Source: Gaetbulibacter_A aestuarii
Lineage (GTDB): Bacteria > Bacteroidota > Bacteroidia > Flavobacteriales > Flavobacteriaceae
Direction of reading: 5' to 3'
Assembly: GCF_039537665.1 (NCBI RefSeq)
Contig: NZ_BAABAY010000001.1
Coordinates: forward strand, 1,364,001-1,428,000
Length of the DNA: 64,000 nucleotides
The number at the start of each line of letters is the position of its first letter. The first letter of the stretch is position 1. Under the pieces are notes generated by a model. The model saw only the letters and a list, made by a program, of their open reading frames with translations. It made no database searches and was not told the DNA's origin. This document shows positions 36,302-45,409 of this stretch, piece after piece. Both the position numbers and the translations under genes were made by a program.

Positions 36302-37504
36302 TTGTTTGGTGGTTCAGTATGTTTACTAAATACTAACAGCAATAACTTAAAAATCGGCGTAGGAGCCTATCGCGATAGTGAAAATGGAACCAATAAAGGC
36401 GCTGTCTGGATTCTTAATTTTGGAGAACTAACATATGCAATCGAATCATTTTCAAACCCTAATTGCGATGCGATGGATGGGAATATTACATTCTCAGGGC
36501 TGGAAGCTAATAAAACTTATCAGGTTAGTTACAATAATGGTTCTTTAAAGACGATTAATCAAAACTCAGACCCTGATGGGAGATTGATTTTAACTAGTCA
36601 GTCTTCAGGTACTTACTCAGATATCGTGGTAACCGATGTAAATACAAAATGTTCGAAAAATATTGGACAAATAGAATTGTCTTCTTTTTCATTGAATGCG
36701 AATTCTGCATTTTCCAATCCAACCACGTGTAATGCGCCTGACGGAAGTATAACAATATCCGGTCTATCGGTCAACAGGTCTTATTCAATAACATATAATG
36801 ATGGTTCGAATCAGTTCGTTACCCAGGTTTCTGATGCAAACGGAACATTAGTATTATCAGGCTTACAAGCAGGAAGTTATTCAGAAATAGAGATTTCAGA
36901 TCCCCAAACGGGATGCAGTGAAAATTTAGGACAAATAGATCTTTCAGCGCCTCCACTTACGGCACAAATAAGTTTCCGAAATCCAACTTCCTGTGATGCT
37001 TTTGATGGCGCATTTATGGTATCCGGTTTGCTGGAAAATACTACCTATGAACTTAGCTACAGCGACTATGTTTCTCATTCAGAAACACTGATTTCCGATG
37101 CTAATGGAATTATATATTTGAATGGTTTGCCAAGTGGGATTTATTCGAATATTGAGGTAAAACAAATTAATAGTAATTGTTTGGTTAATCTACCTGATGT
37201 AAAGCTCGAATGTATTTCCAGAGAAGTTAACCAATGTTTTAAATCAAAACAATACTTTACTCCCAACGGTGATGGTCAAAATGATTTCTGGAGTCTTGAA
37301 ATACTTGATATTAATTGTGATTTTAAACTCAATATCTTTGACCGATATGGTAAATTAATAAAAACCTTAAATCCTGAAAATAATAAGTGGGATGGAACCT
37401 ACAGAGGAGCAAAAATGCCCGCTGATGATTATTGGTTTTTGGTTAATTATTTTTACGATTCTAAGCCATACGAATTTAAGTCGCATTTTGCACTTATAAG
37501 GTAG
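36302..37504 (+). CDS. T9SS type B surface protein, N-terminus apparently lost
   Basis: 400 residues from a TTG, but no convincing start exists. The frame is open back to a TGA at 36182-36184, and an ATG at 36155 lies in the same frame beyond that stop. The first ~45 residues (DLFGGSVCLLN, KIGVGAYRDS, KGAVWILN) are a remnant of an FG-GAP beta-propeller repeat, normally present several times and preceded by a signal peptide. Then come three homologous ~88-residue beta modules starting FSNPNCDAMDG, FSNPTTCNAPDG and FRNPTSCDAFDG. The type B sorting domain is intact (YFTPNGDGQNDFWSL, IFDRYGKLIKTL, YRGAKMPADDYWF). Likely a decayed or recombined gene; it could instead be translated from an upstream start I misjudge. 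Confidence 0.6.
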   Translation: MFGGSVCLLNTNSNNLKIGVGAYRDSENGTNKGAVWILNFGELTYAIESFSNPNCDAMDGNITFSGLEANKTYQVSYNNGSLKTINQNSDPDGRLILTSQSSGTYSDIVVTDVNTKCSKNIGQIELSSFSLNANSAFSNPTTCNAPDGSITISGLSVNRSYSITYNDGSNQFVTQVSDANGTLVLSGLQAGSYSEIEISDPQTGCSENLGQIDLSAPPLTAQISFRNPTSCDAFDGAFMVSGLLENTTYELSYSDYVSHSETLISDANGIIYLNGLPSGIYSNIEVKQINSNCLVNLPDVKLECISREVNQCFKSKQYFTPNGDGQNDFWSLEILDINCDFKLNIFDRYGKLIKTLNPENNKWDGTYRGAKMPADDYWFLVNYFYDSKPYEFKSHFALIR

Positions 37505-37512
37505 TCAAGAAT

Positions 37513-38583
37513 TTAATTTTGATACACAATCGCATTAATATTCATTCCTGCGCCTACACTTGCGAACATAATAATATCGCCTTTTTGAATAGATTGATTC
37601 TCTAGTTCACCATTTAAAATGAGATCGTAAAGGGTTGGTACTGTTGCAACACTGGAATTGCCAAGTTTACCAATACTCATGGGCATCACATTTTCCGGCA
37701 TCTCCAAACCATAAAGGTTATAAAAACGCTTCACGATGGCTTCATCCATTTTTTCATTAGCCTGATGTATCAGAACCTTTTTTAGGTCTTTAATATCAAC
37801 ACCACTTTTATCCAGGCACGATTTCATTGCTAAAGGCACATTAGTGATGGCAAATTCGTAAATTTTTCGGCCGTACATTTTAATGTAGCGTCGGTTATCA
37901 TTGATCTCTTGATTATTGGTTTCTCCGAAGAAAATAAAATGGGCTTCATCCAGAGAATAGGTTACAGAATCATGAGCTAAGATTCCCGCAGATGTGTCTG
38001 TAGTATCTTCAATATTTTGAAGTACAGCAGCGCCGGCACCATCACTATAAATCATGGAATCACGGTCATATGGGTCAATAACTCGCGAAAGTGTTTCAGC
38101 ACCAATCACTAAACAGTTTTTGGCCATACCCGCTTTGATATATGCCTGAGCCTGAATAACACCTTCCACCCAACCCGGACAACCAAATAGAATGTCGTAA
38201 GCTACGCAACGTGGATTTTTTATACGCAGCAAATGCTTGACACGAGAGGCAATACTTGGAACCGTATCACTTTGATGGCTACCAAAACGAACATCACCAT
38301 AGTTGTGAGCCACAATAATATAATCGAGTTCTTCCCGACTAATACCAGCTTTTTCAATAGCGCGCTCTGCGGCAAAAGATGCCAGATCCGAGTTGTTTAG
38401 GTGATCTTTGGCATAACGACGTTCGTCTATACCCGTTATGGCTTTAAATTTACGAACTATGGTTTCATTTGAAGCATTTATAGCAGAACCATCACTGTTT
38501 AAAAACGTATGGTTGTGGAACGCGGCATTTTTTTCAACATAAGAAGGAATATAGCTCCCCGTTCCGGTTATTTTTATTTTCAT
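37513..38583 (-). CDS. 3-oxoacyl-ACP synthase III family protein (KAS III-like)
   Basis: 356 residues, thiolase fold. The catalytic triad of condensing enzymes is complete: Cys135 in ILFGCPGWVEG, His273 in LIHQANEKM and Asn309 in GKLGNSSVATVP. The glycine loop near the C-terminus (FASVGAGMNINAI) is also present. It is longer than housekeeping FabH (about 320 residues) and differs from it around the active site, so it may act on other starters than acetyl-CoA. No biosynthetic cluster surrounds it. Its stop is 8 bases from the convergent T9SS type B gene. Confidence 0.88.
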   Translation of the reverse strand: MKIKITGTGSYIPSYVEKNAAFHNHTFLNSDGSAINASNETIVRKFKAITGIDERRYAKDHLNNSDLASFAAERAIEKAGISREELDYIIVAHNYGDVRFGSHQSDTVPSIASRVKHLLRIKNPRCVAYDILFGCPGWVEGVIQAQAYIKAGMAKNCLVIGAETLSRVIDPYDRDSMIYSDGAGAAVLQNIEDTTDTSAGILAHDSVTYSLDEAHFIFFGETNNQEINDNRRYIKMYGRKIYEFAITNVPLAMKSCLDKSGVDIKDLKKVLIHQANEKMDEAIVKRFYNLYGLEMPENVMPMSIGKLGNSSVATVPTLYDLILNGELENQSIQKGDIIMFASVGAGMNINAIVYQN

Positions 38584-38686
38584 AAATTAATTTCTCTGTA
38601 TTTAATTTAGTCCAAGGCAATTTAAGACCTTTATAAAAAATAACGCGAATGTGAACCTCAAAATTTACGATGTTCAAAAGTACCTT

Positions 38687-41536
38687 CTAAGCCTCTTGAT
38701 ACGCTTCAATAGGGGCACAGGAGCATACTAAATTCCTGTCTCCATAAGCATCATCAACACGTCTTACACTTGGCCAAAATTTATTATGTCTAACGAATTC
38801 CAGGGGATAAGCAGCATATTCTCTGGAATAAGGCAAATGCCAATCATTAGCCGTGATCATTTCCAAAGTATGCGGTGCATTTTTCAAAACATTATTATCT
38901 CCTTCGTCGGAAATAGACTCAATTTCCTTTTTAATGGATATCATGGCATCACAAAAACGATCCATTTCGGCTTTACTTTCACTTTCCGTAGGTTCAATCA
39001 TCATGGTACCATTCACCGGAAACGATACGGTTGGCGCATGGAATCCATAATCCATTAAACGTTTTGCAATATCAGTAACTTCAATACCATATGCTTTGAA
39101 TGGTCTGCAGTCAATAATCATTTCATGAGCAGCACGACCTTGCTCTCCGGAATATAAAGTGTTGTAACTGCCTTCTAAGCGTTTTTTGATATAATTCGCA
39201 TTTAAGATAGCCACTTTTGTAGCTTCTGTTAATCCTTCTGAACCTAACATTTTTATGTATCCATAAGAAATTAAACAGGCTAAAGCCGATCCAAAAGGTG
39301 CTCCCGAAATAGAGGATATAGGGTGATCTCCACCGGTTCTTCTTATTGGATTACTCGGTAAAAACGGAACTAATTGTTTGGCTACGCAAATAGGCCCAAC
39401 TCCCGGTCCGCCACCACCATGAGGAATAGCGAAGGTTTTATGAAGGTTGAGGTGACAAACATCTGCACCGATATTCCCCGGATTAGTTAATCCAACCTGA
39501 GCATTCATATTGGCACCGTCCATATAGACCTGGCCACCATTATCGTGAATTATTTGAGTAATTTCTCGTATTCTTGACTCATAAACACCGTGAGTTGATG
39601 GATAGGTAACCATTAGTGCGGCTAGATTGTCTTTATACAATTCTGCTTTTTCACGCACATCATCAACATCGATGTTGCCATCTTCTGATGCTTTAGTGAC
39701 CACCACTTTCATACCTGCCATAACTGCACTTGCAGGATTGGTCCCGTGTGCGGAAGAAGGAATTAAGCAAATATTTCTATGAGATTCTCCTCTAGATTCG
39801 TGATAGGCACGGATCACCATTAATCCTGCGAATTCTCCCTGAGCTCCGGAATTAGGTTGTAATGATGTTCCGGCAAAACCGGTAATCTTAGTCAGTTGAT
39901 TTTCCAGATCTTTCAGAACTTTGAAATAGCCTTTGGCTTGCTTTTTTGCTACAAACGGATGAATGTTGGCCCATTTAAAAATACTTAATGGTAACATTTC
40001 CGAAGCGGCATTCAACTTCATCGTACATGAACCCAATGGGATCATGGAATGATTTAAGGCCAGATCCTTGCGCTCAAGCATTTTGATGTAGCGCATTAAT
40101 TCTGTTTCCGAATGATAGGTATTAAAAACTTCCTCAGTTAAAAACCCTGTTTTGCGCTGTAATGATTCAGGAATAATGTTAACATGTGGCACATTATCTA
40201 AAACAATAGTTTCTTTTTCTGCAGCTTCGGCAAAAACCGAGATGAGGTAATTAAGATCTCGTAATGACGTGGTTTCATTAAGCGATACGGTAACCGTTTT
40301 TCGGTCCTGGTAACAAAGATTTACTTTCTTTTTGGTAGCAATTCGCTTCATGCGTTTTGCCTTCGTTTTAATTTGAAGTGTATCGAAAAAGGTTTTATTG
40401 ATTTGTTTGTATCCTAATTTTCCTAAAACTTCAGCCAGTGCCACGGTTTTATCATGAACGCGTTGAGCAATTGATTTCAGACCTTCAGGGCCATGATAAA
40501 CGGCATACATACTTGCCATTACAGCTAATAACACCTGAGCCGTACAAATGTTAGAAGTGGCTTTATCCCGTTTAATATGCTGCTCTCTAGTTTGAAGTGC
40601 CATACGTAAGGCACGATTACCATCAGTATCTTTGGTGATACCAATAATTCGGCCTGGAATAAAACGTTTATAAGCTTCTTTGGTTGCGAAATAAGCGGCA
40701 TGTGGACCACCAAAGCCCATAGGTATTCCAAACCGCTGGGTCGTACCAACAACAACATCAGCACCAAACTTTCCGGGAGCCTCGAGCTTCGTTAAACTCA
40801 AAATATCAGCGGCAACAGCTACTTTTATATTCGCAGCATTTGCATTTTCAATAAACGTTTTAATATCTGTGATCTCACCGGCTTTTCCGGGATATTGCAA
40901 TAATGCTCCAAAATAGTCTGAAGAAAAATCAAAGTCTTCTTCCTTGCCTATGACCAATTCAATACCAATGGGGACAGCGCGTGTTTCTAGAACAGCTAAG
41001 GTTTGTGGTAAGGTTCTGTCTGACACAAAGAATTTTACGATGTCATCCTTTTTCTGCTGGCGGTCCCGAACGGCAAATAATAAGGCCATGGCCTCAGCCG
41101 CCGAGGTACTTTCATCTAGAAGCGAGGCATTGGCAATTTCCATACCCGTAAGTTCCATAACCATCGTTTGGAAATTCAACAAGGCTTCTAAACGTCCTTG
41201 GGCTATTTCAGCCTGATAAGGTGTGTAAGCGGTGTACCAACCCGGACTTTCCAAAACATTGCGCTGAATTACCGCGGGAGTAATAGTAGGGTGGTAGCCC
41301 AAACCAATATAGGTTTTGTATACTTTATTCTTTTTAGATAACTCATGAATATGTAACAAATACTCGTATTCGGTCATGGGTTCATCAAGATCGAGAGGCT
41401 TTTTTAAACGAATATCCGCAGGTACCGTCTCGTTAATGAGCTGATCTAACGAGTCCACTCCTATGGTTTCCAACATTAATTTCCGATCTTCTTCTCTAGG
41501 GCCAATATGGCGTAGTGCAAAAGCTTTTGTATTCAT
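38687..41536 (-). CDS. gcvP: Glycine dehydrogenase (decarboxylating), P protein
   Basis: 949 residues from the ATG at 41536; an upstream in-frame start would add 30 residues not typical of the family. It decarboxylates glycine using pyridoxal phosphate and loads the aminomethyl group onto GcvH lipoate. Visible motifs: FALRHIGP near the start, YHPTITPAVIQRNVLE, DESTSAAEAM, QRFGIPMGFGGPHAA, EKDLALNHSMIPLGSCTMK-type region, PNSGAQGEF, and the PLP Lys in HLNLHKTFAIPHGGGGPG. It is the single-chain (fused alpha/beta) type. Own promoter-like box upstream; gcvT and gcvH are not in the window. Confidence 0.96.
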   Translation of the reverse strand: MNTKAFALRHIGPREEDRKLMLETIGVDSLDQLINETVPADIRLKKPLDLDEPMTEYEYLLHIHELSKKNKVYKTYIGLGYHPTITPAVIQRNVLESPGWYTAYTPYQAEIAQGRLEALLNFQTMVMELTGMEIANASLLDESTSAAEAMALLFAVRDRQQKKDDIVKFFVSDRTLPQTLAVLETRAVPIGIELVIGKEEDFDFSSDYFGALLQYPGKAGEITDIKTFIENANAANIKVAVAADILSLTKLEAPGKFGADVVVGTTQRFGIPMGFGGPHAAYFATKEAYKRFIPGRIIGITKDTDGNRALRMALQTREQHIKRDKATSNICTAQVLLAVMASMYAVYHGPEGLKSIAQRVHDKTVALAEVLGKLGYKQINKTFFDTLQIKTKAKRMKRIATKKKVNLCYQDRKTVTVSLNETTSLRDLNYLISVFAEAAEKETIVLDNVPHVNIIPESLQRKTGFLTEEVFNTYHSETELMRYIKMLERKDLALNHSMIPLGSCTMKLNAASEMLPLSIFKWANIHPFVAKKQAKGYFKVLKDLENQLTKITGFAGTSLQPNSGAQGEFAGLMVIRAYHESRGESHRNICLIPSSAHGTNPASAVMAGMKVVVTKASEDGNIDVDDVREKAELYKDNLAALMVTYPSTHGVYESRIREITQIIHDNGGQVYMDGANMNAQVGLTNPGNIGADVCHLNLHKTFAIPHGGGGPGVGPICVAKQLVPFLPSNPIRRTGGDHPISSISGAPFGSALACLISYGYIKMLGSEGLTEATKVAILNANYIKKRLEGSYNTLYSGEQGRAAHEMIIDCRPFKAYGIEVTDIAKRLMDYGFHAPTVSFPVNGTMMIEPTESESKAEMDRFCDAMISIKKEIESISDEGDNNVLKNAPHTLEMITANDWHLPYSREYAAYPLEFVRHNKFWPSVRRVDDAYGDRNLVCSCAPIEAYQEA

Positions 41537-41563
41537 TAAGTTGCAATATGTTATATAATTTTG

Positions 41564-41571
41564 CAAAAGTA
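41564..41571 (-). promoter_or_regulatory. Promoter -7 box for gcvP
   Basis: On the minus strand TACTTTTG fits TAnnTTTG, 27 bases upstream of the gcvP ATG. I see no glycine-riboswitch-like structure in the short leader. Confidence 0.55.
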
Positions 41572-41657
41572 AGTAATAATTAACGTGAATTAATGGATAA
41601 AAAGGAAAGTTTTTAACCAATTGCAATCGTTATTAACAGATTGTGTATTTTTATAAA

Positions 41658-42494
41658 ATGAAGGTGTTTAAACAAGTTTTTAATTTTTACATTGATAGTA
41701 GTATTCACGTGGCTTTATCGGCGGTCAGCCTCTCGTGGATCACGCTTTTAGACTTGCAGATTCCTTTGGATTTAAACCTCTTGTTTTTTGTGTTTTTTGC
41801 CTCGATCACTGGCTATAATTTTGTGAAGTACTTTGGTATTGCAAAATTTCATCATCGTAGTTTAACCAATAAGCTCAAAATGATCCAGATATTTTCCTTT
41901 TTCTGTTTTATTTTGATGGGTTATTTTGGTCTGCAATTGAGCTTAAGAACTCTGTATTACATTGGCGGATTTGGATTAGTAACTTTCTTGTATGCGATAC
42001 CTTTTTTACCAAAACGATTCTTTATAGATCAGGAAAAAAATCTGCGTAGTGTTGTTGGGTTAAAAATTTATTTGATTGCACTGGTTTGGATGGGTGTTAC
42101 GGTATTTCTTCCCGTAATTGAACATCAAATTCATGTAGATCAGTCGGTGATAATTATTGCTTTACAACGCTTTTTGATTGTTTTGGTATTAATGTTGCCT
42201 TTTGAGATCAGGGACCTTAGGTATGATAGTTTAAGATTGTCAACGGTCCCGCAACAAATTGGTGTGAAGCTCACAAAAATAATAGGTACAGTTCTGCTAT
42301 TCGTGACTTTATTCTTGAACTACTTTATAAAAACAAGTTCCGATTTTACACGCGGTGTCTTGCTCGTTATAATACTTATATTGTTTTTGTTATTAATTAC
42401 TTCGAATAAAGAGCAAGGGAAGTATCACAGTGCTTTCTGGGTAGAAGGTGTGCCTGTATTTTGGTTACTGTTAAGGCTTTTGGAATATTATTAA
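41658..42494 (+). CDS. UbiA-superfamily-like membrane protein, first Asp motif lost
   Basis: 278 residues from the ATG at 41658, preceded within 5 bases by a TATTTTTA box (near-leaderless). About eight hydrophobic segments. The overall layout and the second motif (PFEIRDLRYDSLRLSTVPQQ, giving RDxxxD then TVP) resemble UbiA prenyltransferases. The position of the first NDxxD motif reads GYNFVKYF with no aspartate. It may be an inactive or altered relative. Substrate unknown. Its stop overlaps that of the convergent Cys/His mini-protein gene (TTAA). Confidence 0.7.
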   Translation: MKVFKQVFNFYIDSSIHVALSAVSLSWITLLDLQIPLDLNLLFFVFFASITGYNFVKYFGIAKFHHRSLTNKLKMIQIFSFFCFILMGYFGLQLSLRTLYYIGGFGLVTFLYAIPFLPKRFFIDQEKNLRSVVGLKIYLIALVWMGVTVFLPVIEHQIHVDQSVIIIALQRFLIVLVLMLPFEIRDLRYDSLRLSTVPQQIGVKLTKIIGTVLLFVTLFLNYFIKTSSDFTRGVLLVIILILFLLLITSNKEQGKYHSAFWVEGVPVFWLLLRLLEYY

Positions 42495-42742
42495 GCGCCT
42501 TTTTTAATTAAGGAATCAAGATCTTTTTTCATGCGCTTTTTACACTCCCTATCTAAACATCTTACCTGTGATTTTTTTATCAATTTTGTTAGCTTGATAT
42601 TGTTCCTGGTATACCTTCTGCATGCTCTGCAATATAAGAGATGGGCATAAAGTTTCAATTTTTCAGACAAGGAGGACTCCTTGTATTGTGTTTTGTCACA
42701 ATTGTGATTGGCTTCTTTACAGGGAATAAAAATCTTAAACAT
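42491..42742 (-). CDS. Small Cys/His protein, putative zinc-finger anti-sigma partner
   Basis: 83 residues from the ATG at 42742, two bases after the sigma factor stop; an in-frame ATG at 42769 would overlap the sigma gene by 25 bases. No signal peptide. The pattern C (KEANHNCDK), then H and CxxC (HLLYCRACRRY) resembles the HC2-type zinc finger of anti-sigma factors, followed by a basic, charged tail (KKSQVRCLDRECKKRMKKDL). No membrane segment, so it would be a soluble partner. Position directly after an ECF sigma gene supports an anti-sigma role. Homologues are often carried in databases as unrelated glycine dehydrogenase, probably by error. Confidence 0.65.
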   Translation of the reverse strand: MFKIFIPCKEANHNCDKTQYKESSLSEKLKLYAHLLYCRACRRYTRNNIKLTKLIKKSQVRCLDRECKKRMKKDLDSLIKKGA

Positions 42743-42744
42743 AA

Positions 42745-43299
42745 TTAAAACCAGTTTTCTTTTAAACATTGTGCCATTGCCGTGCGTGCTCTATGAATTA
42801 TTACCCAAAGATTAGACGCTTTAATATTGAGTTCATTACAAATTACTTCAGTTTCAAAACCTTCGATGCTTTTCATTTTAAATACTTCGGCCTGTTTCTT
42901 AGGGAGTTTTTCAAGACACCGGTAGATGGCATCACCAAGCTCTTCATTTTGCATGGCGTCTTCCGCCGTTTTATCAAAGGGATCGGCAACGCGTTCTTCC
43001 AACCAATCACCTTCACCTTCTGAGTCCTCGGAATAGTTCATCCGAACTTCAGCCTGACCTTTTTTCGAATTAATCTTCCGGTAATAATCAATGATTTTGC
43101 GTTTTAAAATGGAAATAAGCCAGGTACGTTCACTGGCTTCACCTTTAAAATTTTTCATTGATTTTAATCCTGCCAAAAAGGTGTCCTGCACCAAATCCTG
43201 AGCAATATCTTTATCATTTACACGCACGATCGTATAGTTATACAGATAGTCGGCGTATAAATCGATCCACTGATCAGGATGAAGTTCATGCTCAGGCAT
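42745..43299 (-). CDS. ECF-type RNA polymerase sigma factor
   Basis: 184 residues. Region 2 (DLYADYLYNYTIVRVNDK then DIAQDLVQDTFLAGLKS, ERTWLISILKRKIIDYYRK) and region 4 (YRCLEKLPKKQAEVFKMK, then CNELNIKASNLWVIIHRART) are complete. It recruits RNA polymerase to a separate promoter set, probably stress-linked. A short acidic linker (EDSEGEGDW) lies between the regions. Has its own TAnnTTTG box; followed two bases later by the Cys/His mini-protein, likely its partner. Confidence 0.9.
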   Translation of the reverse strand: MPEHELHPDQWIDLYADYLYNYTIVRVNDKDIAQDLVQDTFLAGLKSMKNFKGEASERTWLISILKRKIIDYYRKINSKKGQAEVRMNYSEDSEGEGDWLEERVADPFDKTAEDAMQNEELGDAIYRCLEKLPKKQAEVFKMKSIEGFETEVICNELNIKASNLWVIIHRARTAMAQCLKENWF

Positions 43300-43318
43300 A
43301 ATGCAATTTTTTGATACC

Positions 43319-43326
43319 CAAAAATA
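43319..43326 (-). promoter_or_regulatory. Promoter -7 box for the ECF sigma gene
   Basis: On the minus strand TATTTTTG fits TAnnTTTG, 19 bases before the ATG, in the 46-base gap after the M3 peptidase gene. It therefore looks like housekeeping control. Confidence 0.55.
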
Positions 43327-43345
43327 AACTAAAAAAATGGAACAT

Positions 43346-45379
43346 TTATTTAATTAAGCCTGCTCGTTTCAAAAGAGCTTCGGGTTCCGGTTCTTTACCT
43401 CGAAACCTTTTGTATAAAACCATCGGGTCTTCCGTACCACCCTGGGATAACACATGGGTTCTGAACTTCCCGGCTACGGTTTTGCTAAAAATGCCTTCTT
43501 CTTTAAAATATTCAAAAGCATCGGCATCAAGAACCTCGGCCCATTTGTAACTGTAATACCCCGAGGAATAACCACCCTGAAAAATATGTGAAAATGCGGT
43601 GCTCATACAGTTTTCGGGAACATCCGGGTAAAGTCGGCTGTTTTCGAAAGCCTCCAATTCGTGGGTTTTTACATCGGTTATTTTTGAAGGATCAATGCCA
43701 TGCCAACTCATGTCTAACAAACCGAAACTTAATTGGCGAAGGGTTTGCATACCTTCATTAAAGGTAGCTGATTCTTTGATCTTTTTTACATATTCCATAG
43801 GAATCATCTCGCCGGTTTCATAGTGTTTGGCAAAAATTTCCAAAGCTTCTTTTTCATAACACCAATTTTCTAAAATCTGACTGGGTAATTCTACAAAATC
43901 CCAGTAAACACTGGTTCCCGATAAACTAGGGTAGGTGGTGTTTGCCAGCATACCGTGCAAGGCATGACCGAACTCATGGAATAGTGTTGTTACCTCATTA
44001 AAAGTAAGTAATGAAGGTTTGGTTTTTGTTGGTTTTGTAAAGTTGCAAACAATAGAAATATGAGGTCTGTGATTTTCTCCGTTTTTAACAAACTGCGGTT
44101 TGTAAACCGTCATCCAGGCACCATTTCGTTTTCCGGGACGCGGGAAAAAGTCGGCATAAAAAATAGCTACCAATGCGCCATTGCCTTGCGTTACTTTATA
44201 GGTTAAAACCTCGTCGTTGTATTTGTCAATGTTATCGATAAGCTCAAAATTGAGATCATATAACTTGTTGGCAACGGTAAACACACCATCAATAACATTT
44301 TCAAGTTTGAAATAGGGCTTCAACAACTCATCATCCAGATTAAATAATTTTTGTTTTAATTTTTCCGAATAATAGGCGCCATCCCATTTTTCAAGGTGAT
44401 CGATACCATCCAATTCTTTAGCAAAATTCTCAAGAGTTTTAAACTCCCGTTCTGCCGCAGGTTTTGCCTTTTCCAAAAGTTCATTCAGGAATTCAGTTAC
44501 TTTTTCCGGGGTTTCGGCCATACGCTCTTCCAAAACAAAATGCGCATGGGTTTTATAACCTAAAAGTTGGGCGCGCTCGAAACGCAATTTGGCTATTTCT
44601 AAAACAATATCCTGATTATCCAGATCATCTTTATGAAAACCCTTAGAACCAAATGCCAACGCCATTTTTTTACGTAATGCTCTATTCTCAACATAGGTCA
44701 TAAACGGAATGTAACTTGGGTAATCCAGTGTAAATAACCAACCTTCCTTTTCTTTGGATTCAGCTAAATGTTTCGCGGCTTCCTTTGCGCCTTCCGGTAA
44801 CCCTGTAATGTCATTTTCATCAGTTACCAGCAACTCAAAACGATTGGTTTCAGCCAGAACATGTTCTCCGAATTTCAGCTTCAACTGTGATAATTTTTTA
44901 TCGATCTCACGAAGGCGTAACTTCTTATCTTCGGGTAAATTGGCACCGTTCCGAGAAAAGCTCTTATATTTTTTATCCAGAAGTCTGGCCTGTTCCGTGG
45001 TTAAATTTAATTGTTCTCTTGAATCATAAACCGATTTGATACGTTTAAAAAGCTCTTGGTTTAGTGTTATATCATTACTGAATTCCGAGAGCATCGGTGA
45101 TACTTCCTGAGCAATTTCCTGAATGGTTTTGTTAGTTTCTGCCGAATTCAAATTGAAAAAAATACTGGAGATAATATCGAGTTGTTCTCCTGCAAACTCC
45201 AGGGCTTCTATGGTATTTTCGAAAGTTGGAGGGTCTTGATTTTCAACAATATCGTCAATTTCGGCTCGAGCCTTATCCATCGATTCGACGAACGACGGCA
45301 TGAAATCTTCAGTCTTAATTTTTGAAAAAGGTGCTGAATTATAAGGAGTTGCAAAAGGTATTTTTAGGTATTTGTTCAT
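43346..45379 (-). CDS. M3 family oligopeptidase (dipeptidyl carboxypeptidase-like)
   Basis: 677 residues, no signal peptide, so probably cytoplasmic. Thimet oligopeptidase fold with the zinc site TTLFHEFGHALHGML (His468, Glu469, His472) and the downstream Glu in DFVELPSQILENW. Also FYADFFPRPGKRNGAWM and the C-terminal GYSSGYYSYKWAEVLDADAF and FRGKEPEPEALLKRAGL typical of Dcp. It trims peptides, often releasing C-terminal dipeptides. Distinguishing Dcp from oligopeptidase A by eye is uncertain. A palindrome lies 31 bases upstream. Confidence 0.92.
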   Translation of the reverse strand: MNKYLKIPFATPYNSAPFSKIKTEDFMPSFVESMDKARAEIDDIVENQDPPTFENTIEALEFAGEQLDIISSIFFNLNSAETNKTIQEIAQEVSPMLSEFSNDITLNQELFKRIKSVYDSREQLNLTTEQARLLDKKYKSFSRNGANLPEDKKLRLREIDKKLSQLKLKFGEHVLAETNRFELLVTDENDITGLPEGAKEAAKHLAESKEKEGWLFTLDYPSYIPFMTYVENRALRKKMALAFGSKGFHKDDLDNQDIVLEIAKLRFERAQLLGYKTHAHFVLEERMAETPEKVTEFLNELLEKAKPAAEREFKTLENFAKELDGIDHLEKWDGAYYSEKLKQKLFNLDDELLKPYFKLENVIDGVFTVANKLYDLNFELIDNIDKYNDEVLTYKVTQGNGALVAIFYADFFPRPGKRNGAWMTVYKPQFVKNGENHRPHISIVCNFTKPTKTKPSLLTFNEVTTLFHEFGHALHGMLANTTYPSLSGTSVYWDFVELPSQILENWCYEKEALEIFAKHYETGEMIPMEYVKKIKESATFNEGMQTLRQLSFGLLDMSWHGIDPSKITDVKTHELEAFENSRLYPDVPENCMSTAFSHIFQGGYSSGYYSYKWAEVLDADAFEYFKEEGIFSKTVAGKFRTHVLSQGGTEDPMVLYKRFRGKEPEPEALLKRAGLIK

Positions 45380-45409
45380 TTTTTAAAAAAAATAATTTTT
45401 TAGGATTGG

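Noticed and set aside
37513..38583. Part of a polyketide or fatty-acid biosynthetic cluster
   Set aside because: The KAS III-like gene stands alone next to gcvP; no acyl carrier protein, ketosynthase or tailoring genes lie nearby.
38786..41216. Several + strand ORFs inside gcvP
   Set aside because: They are shadows of a full-length, motif-complete gcvP with strong codon structure on the minus strand.
41537..41626. 30-residue N-terminal extension of GcvP
   Set aside because: It would overlie the TAnnTTTG promoter box, and GcvP proteins begin near the FALRHIGP motif.
41500..41640. Glycine riboswitch ahead of gcvP
   Set aside because: The leader before the gcvP start is under 30 bases from the promoter box, too short for the aptamer, and no matching helices are visible.
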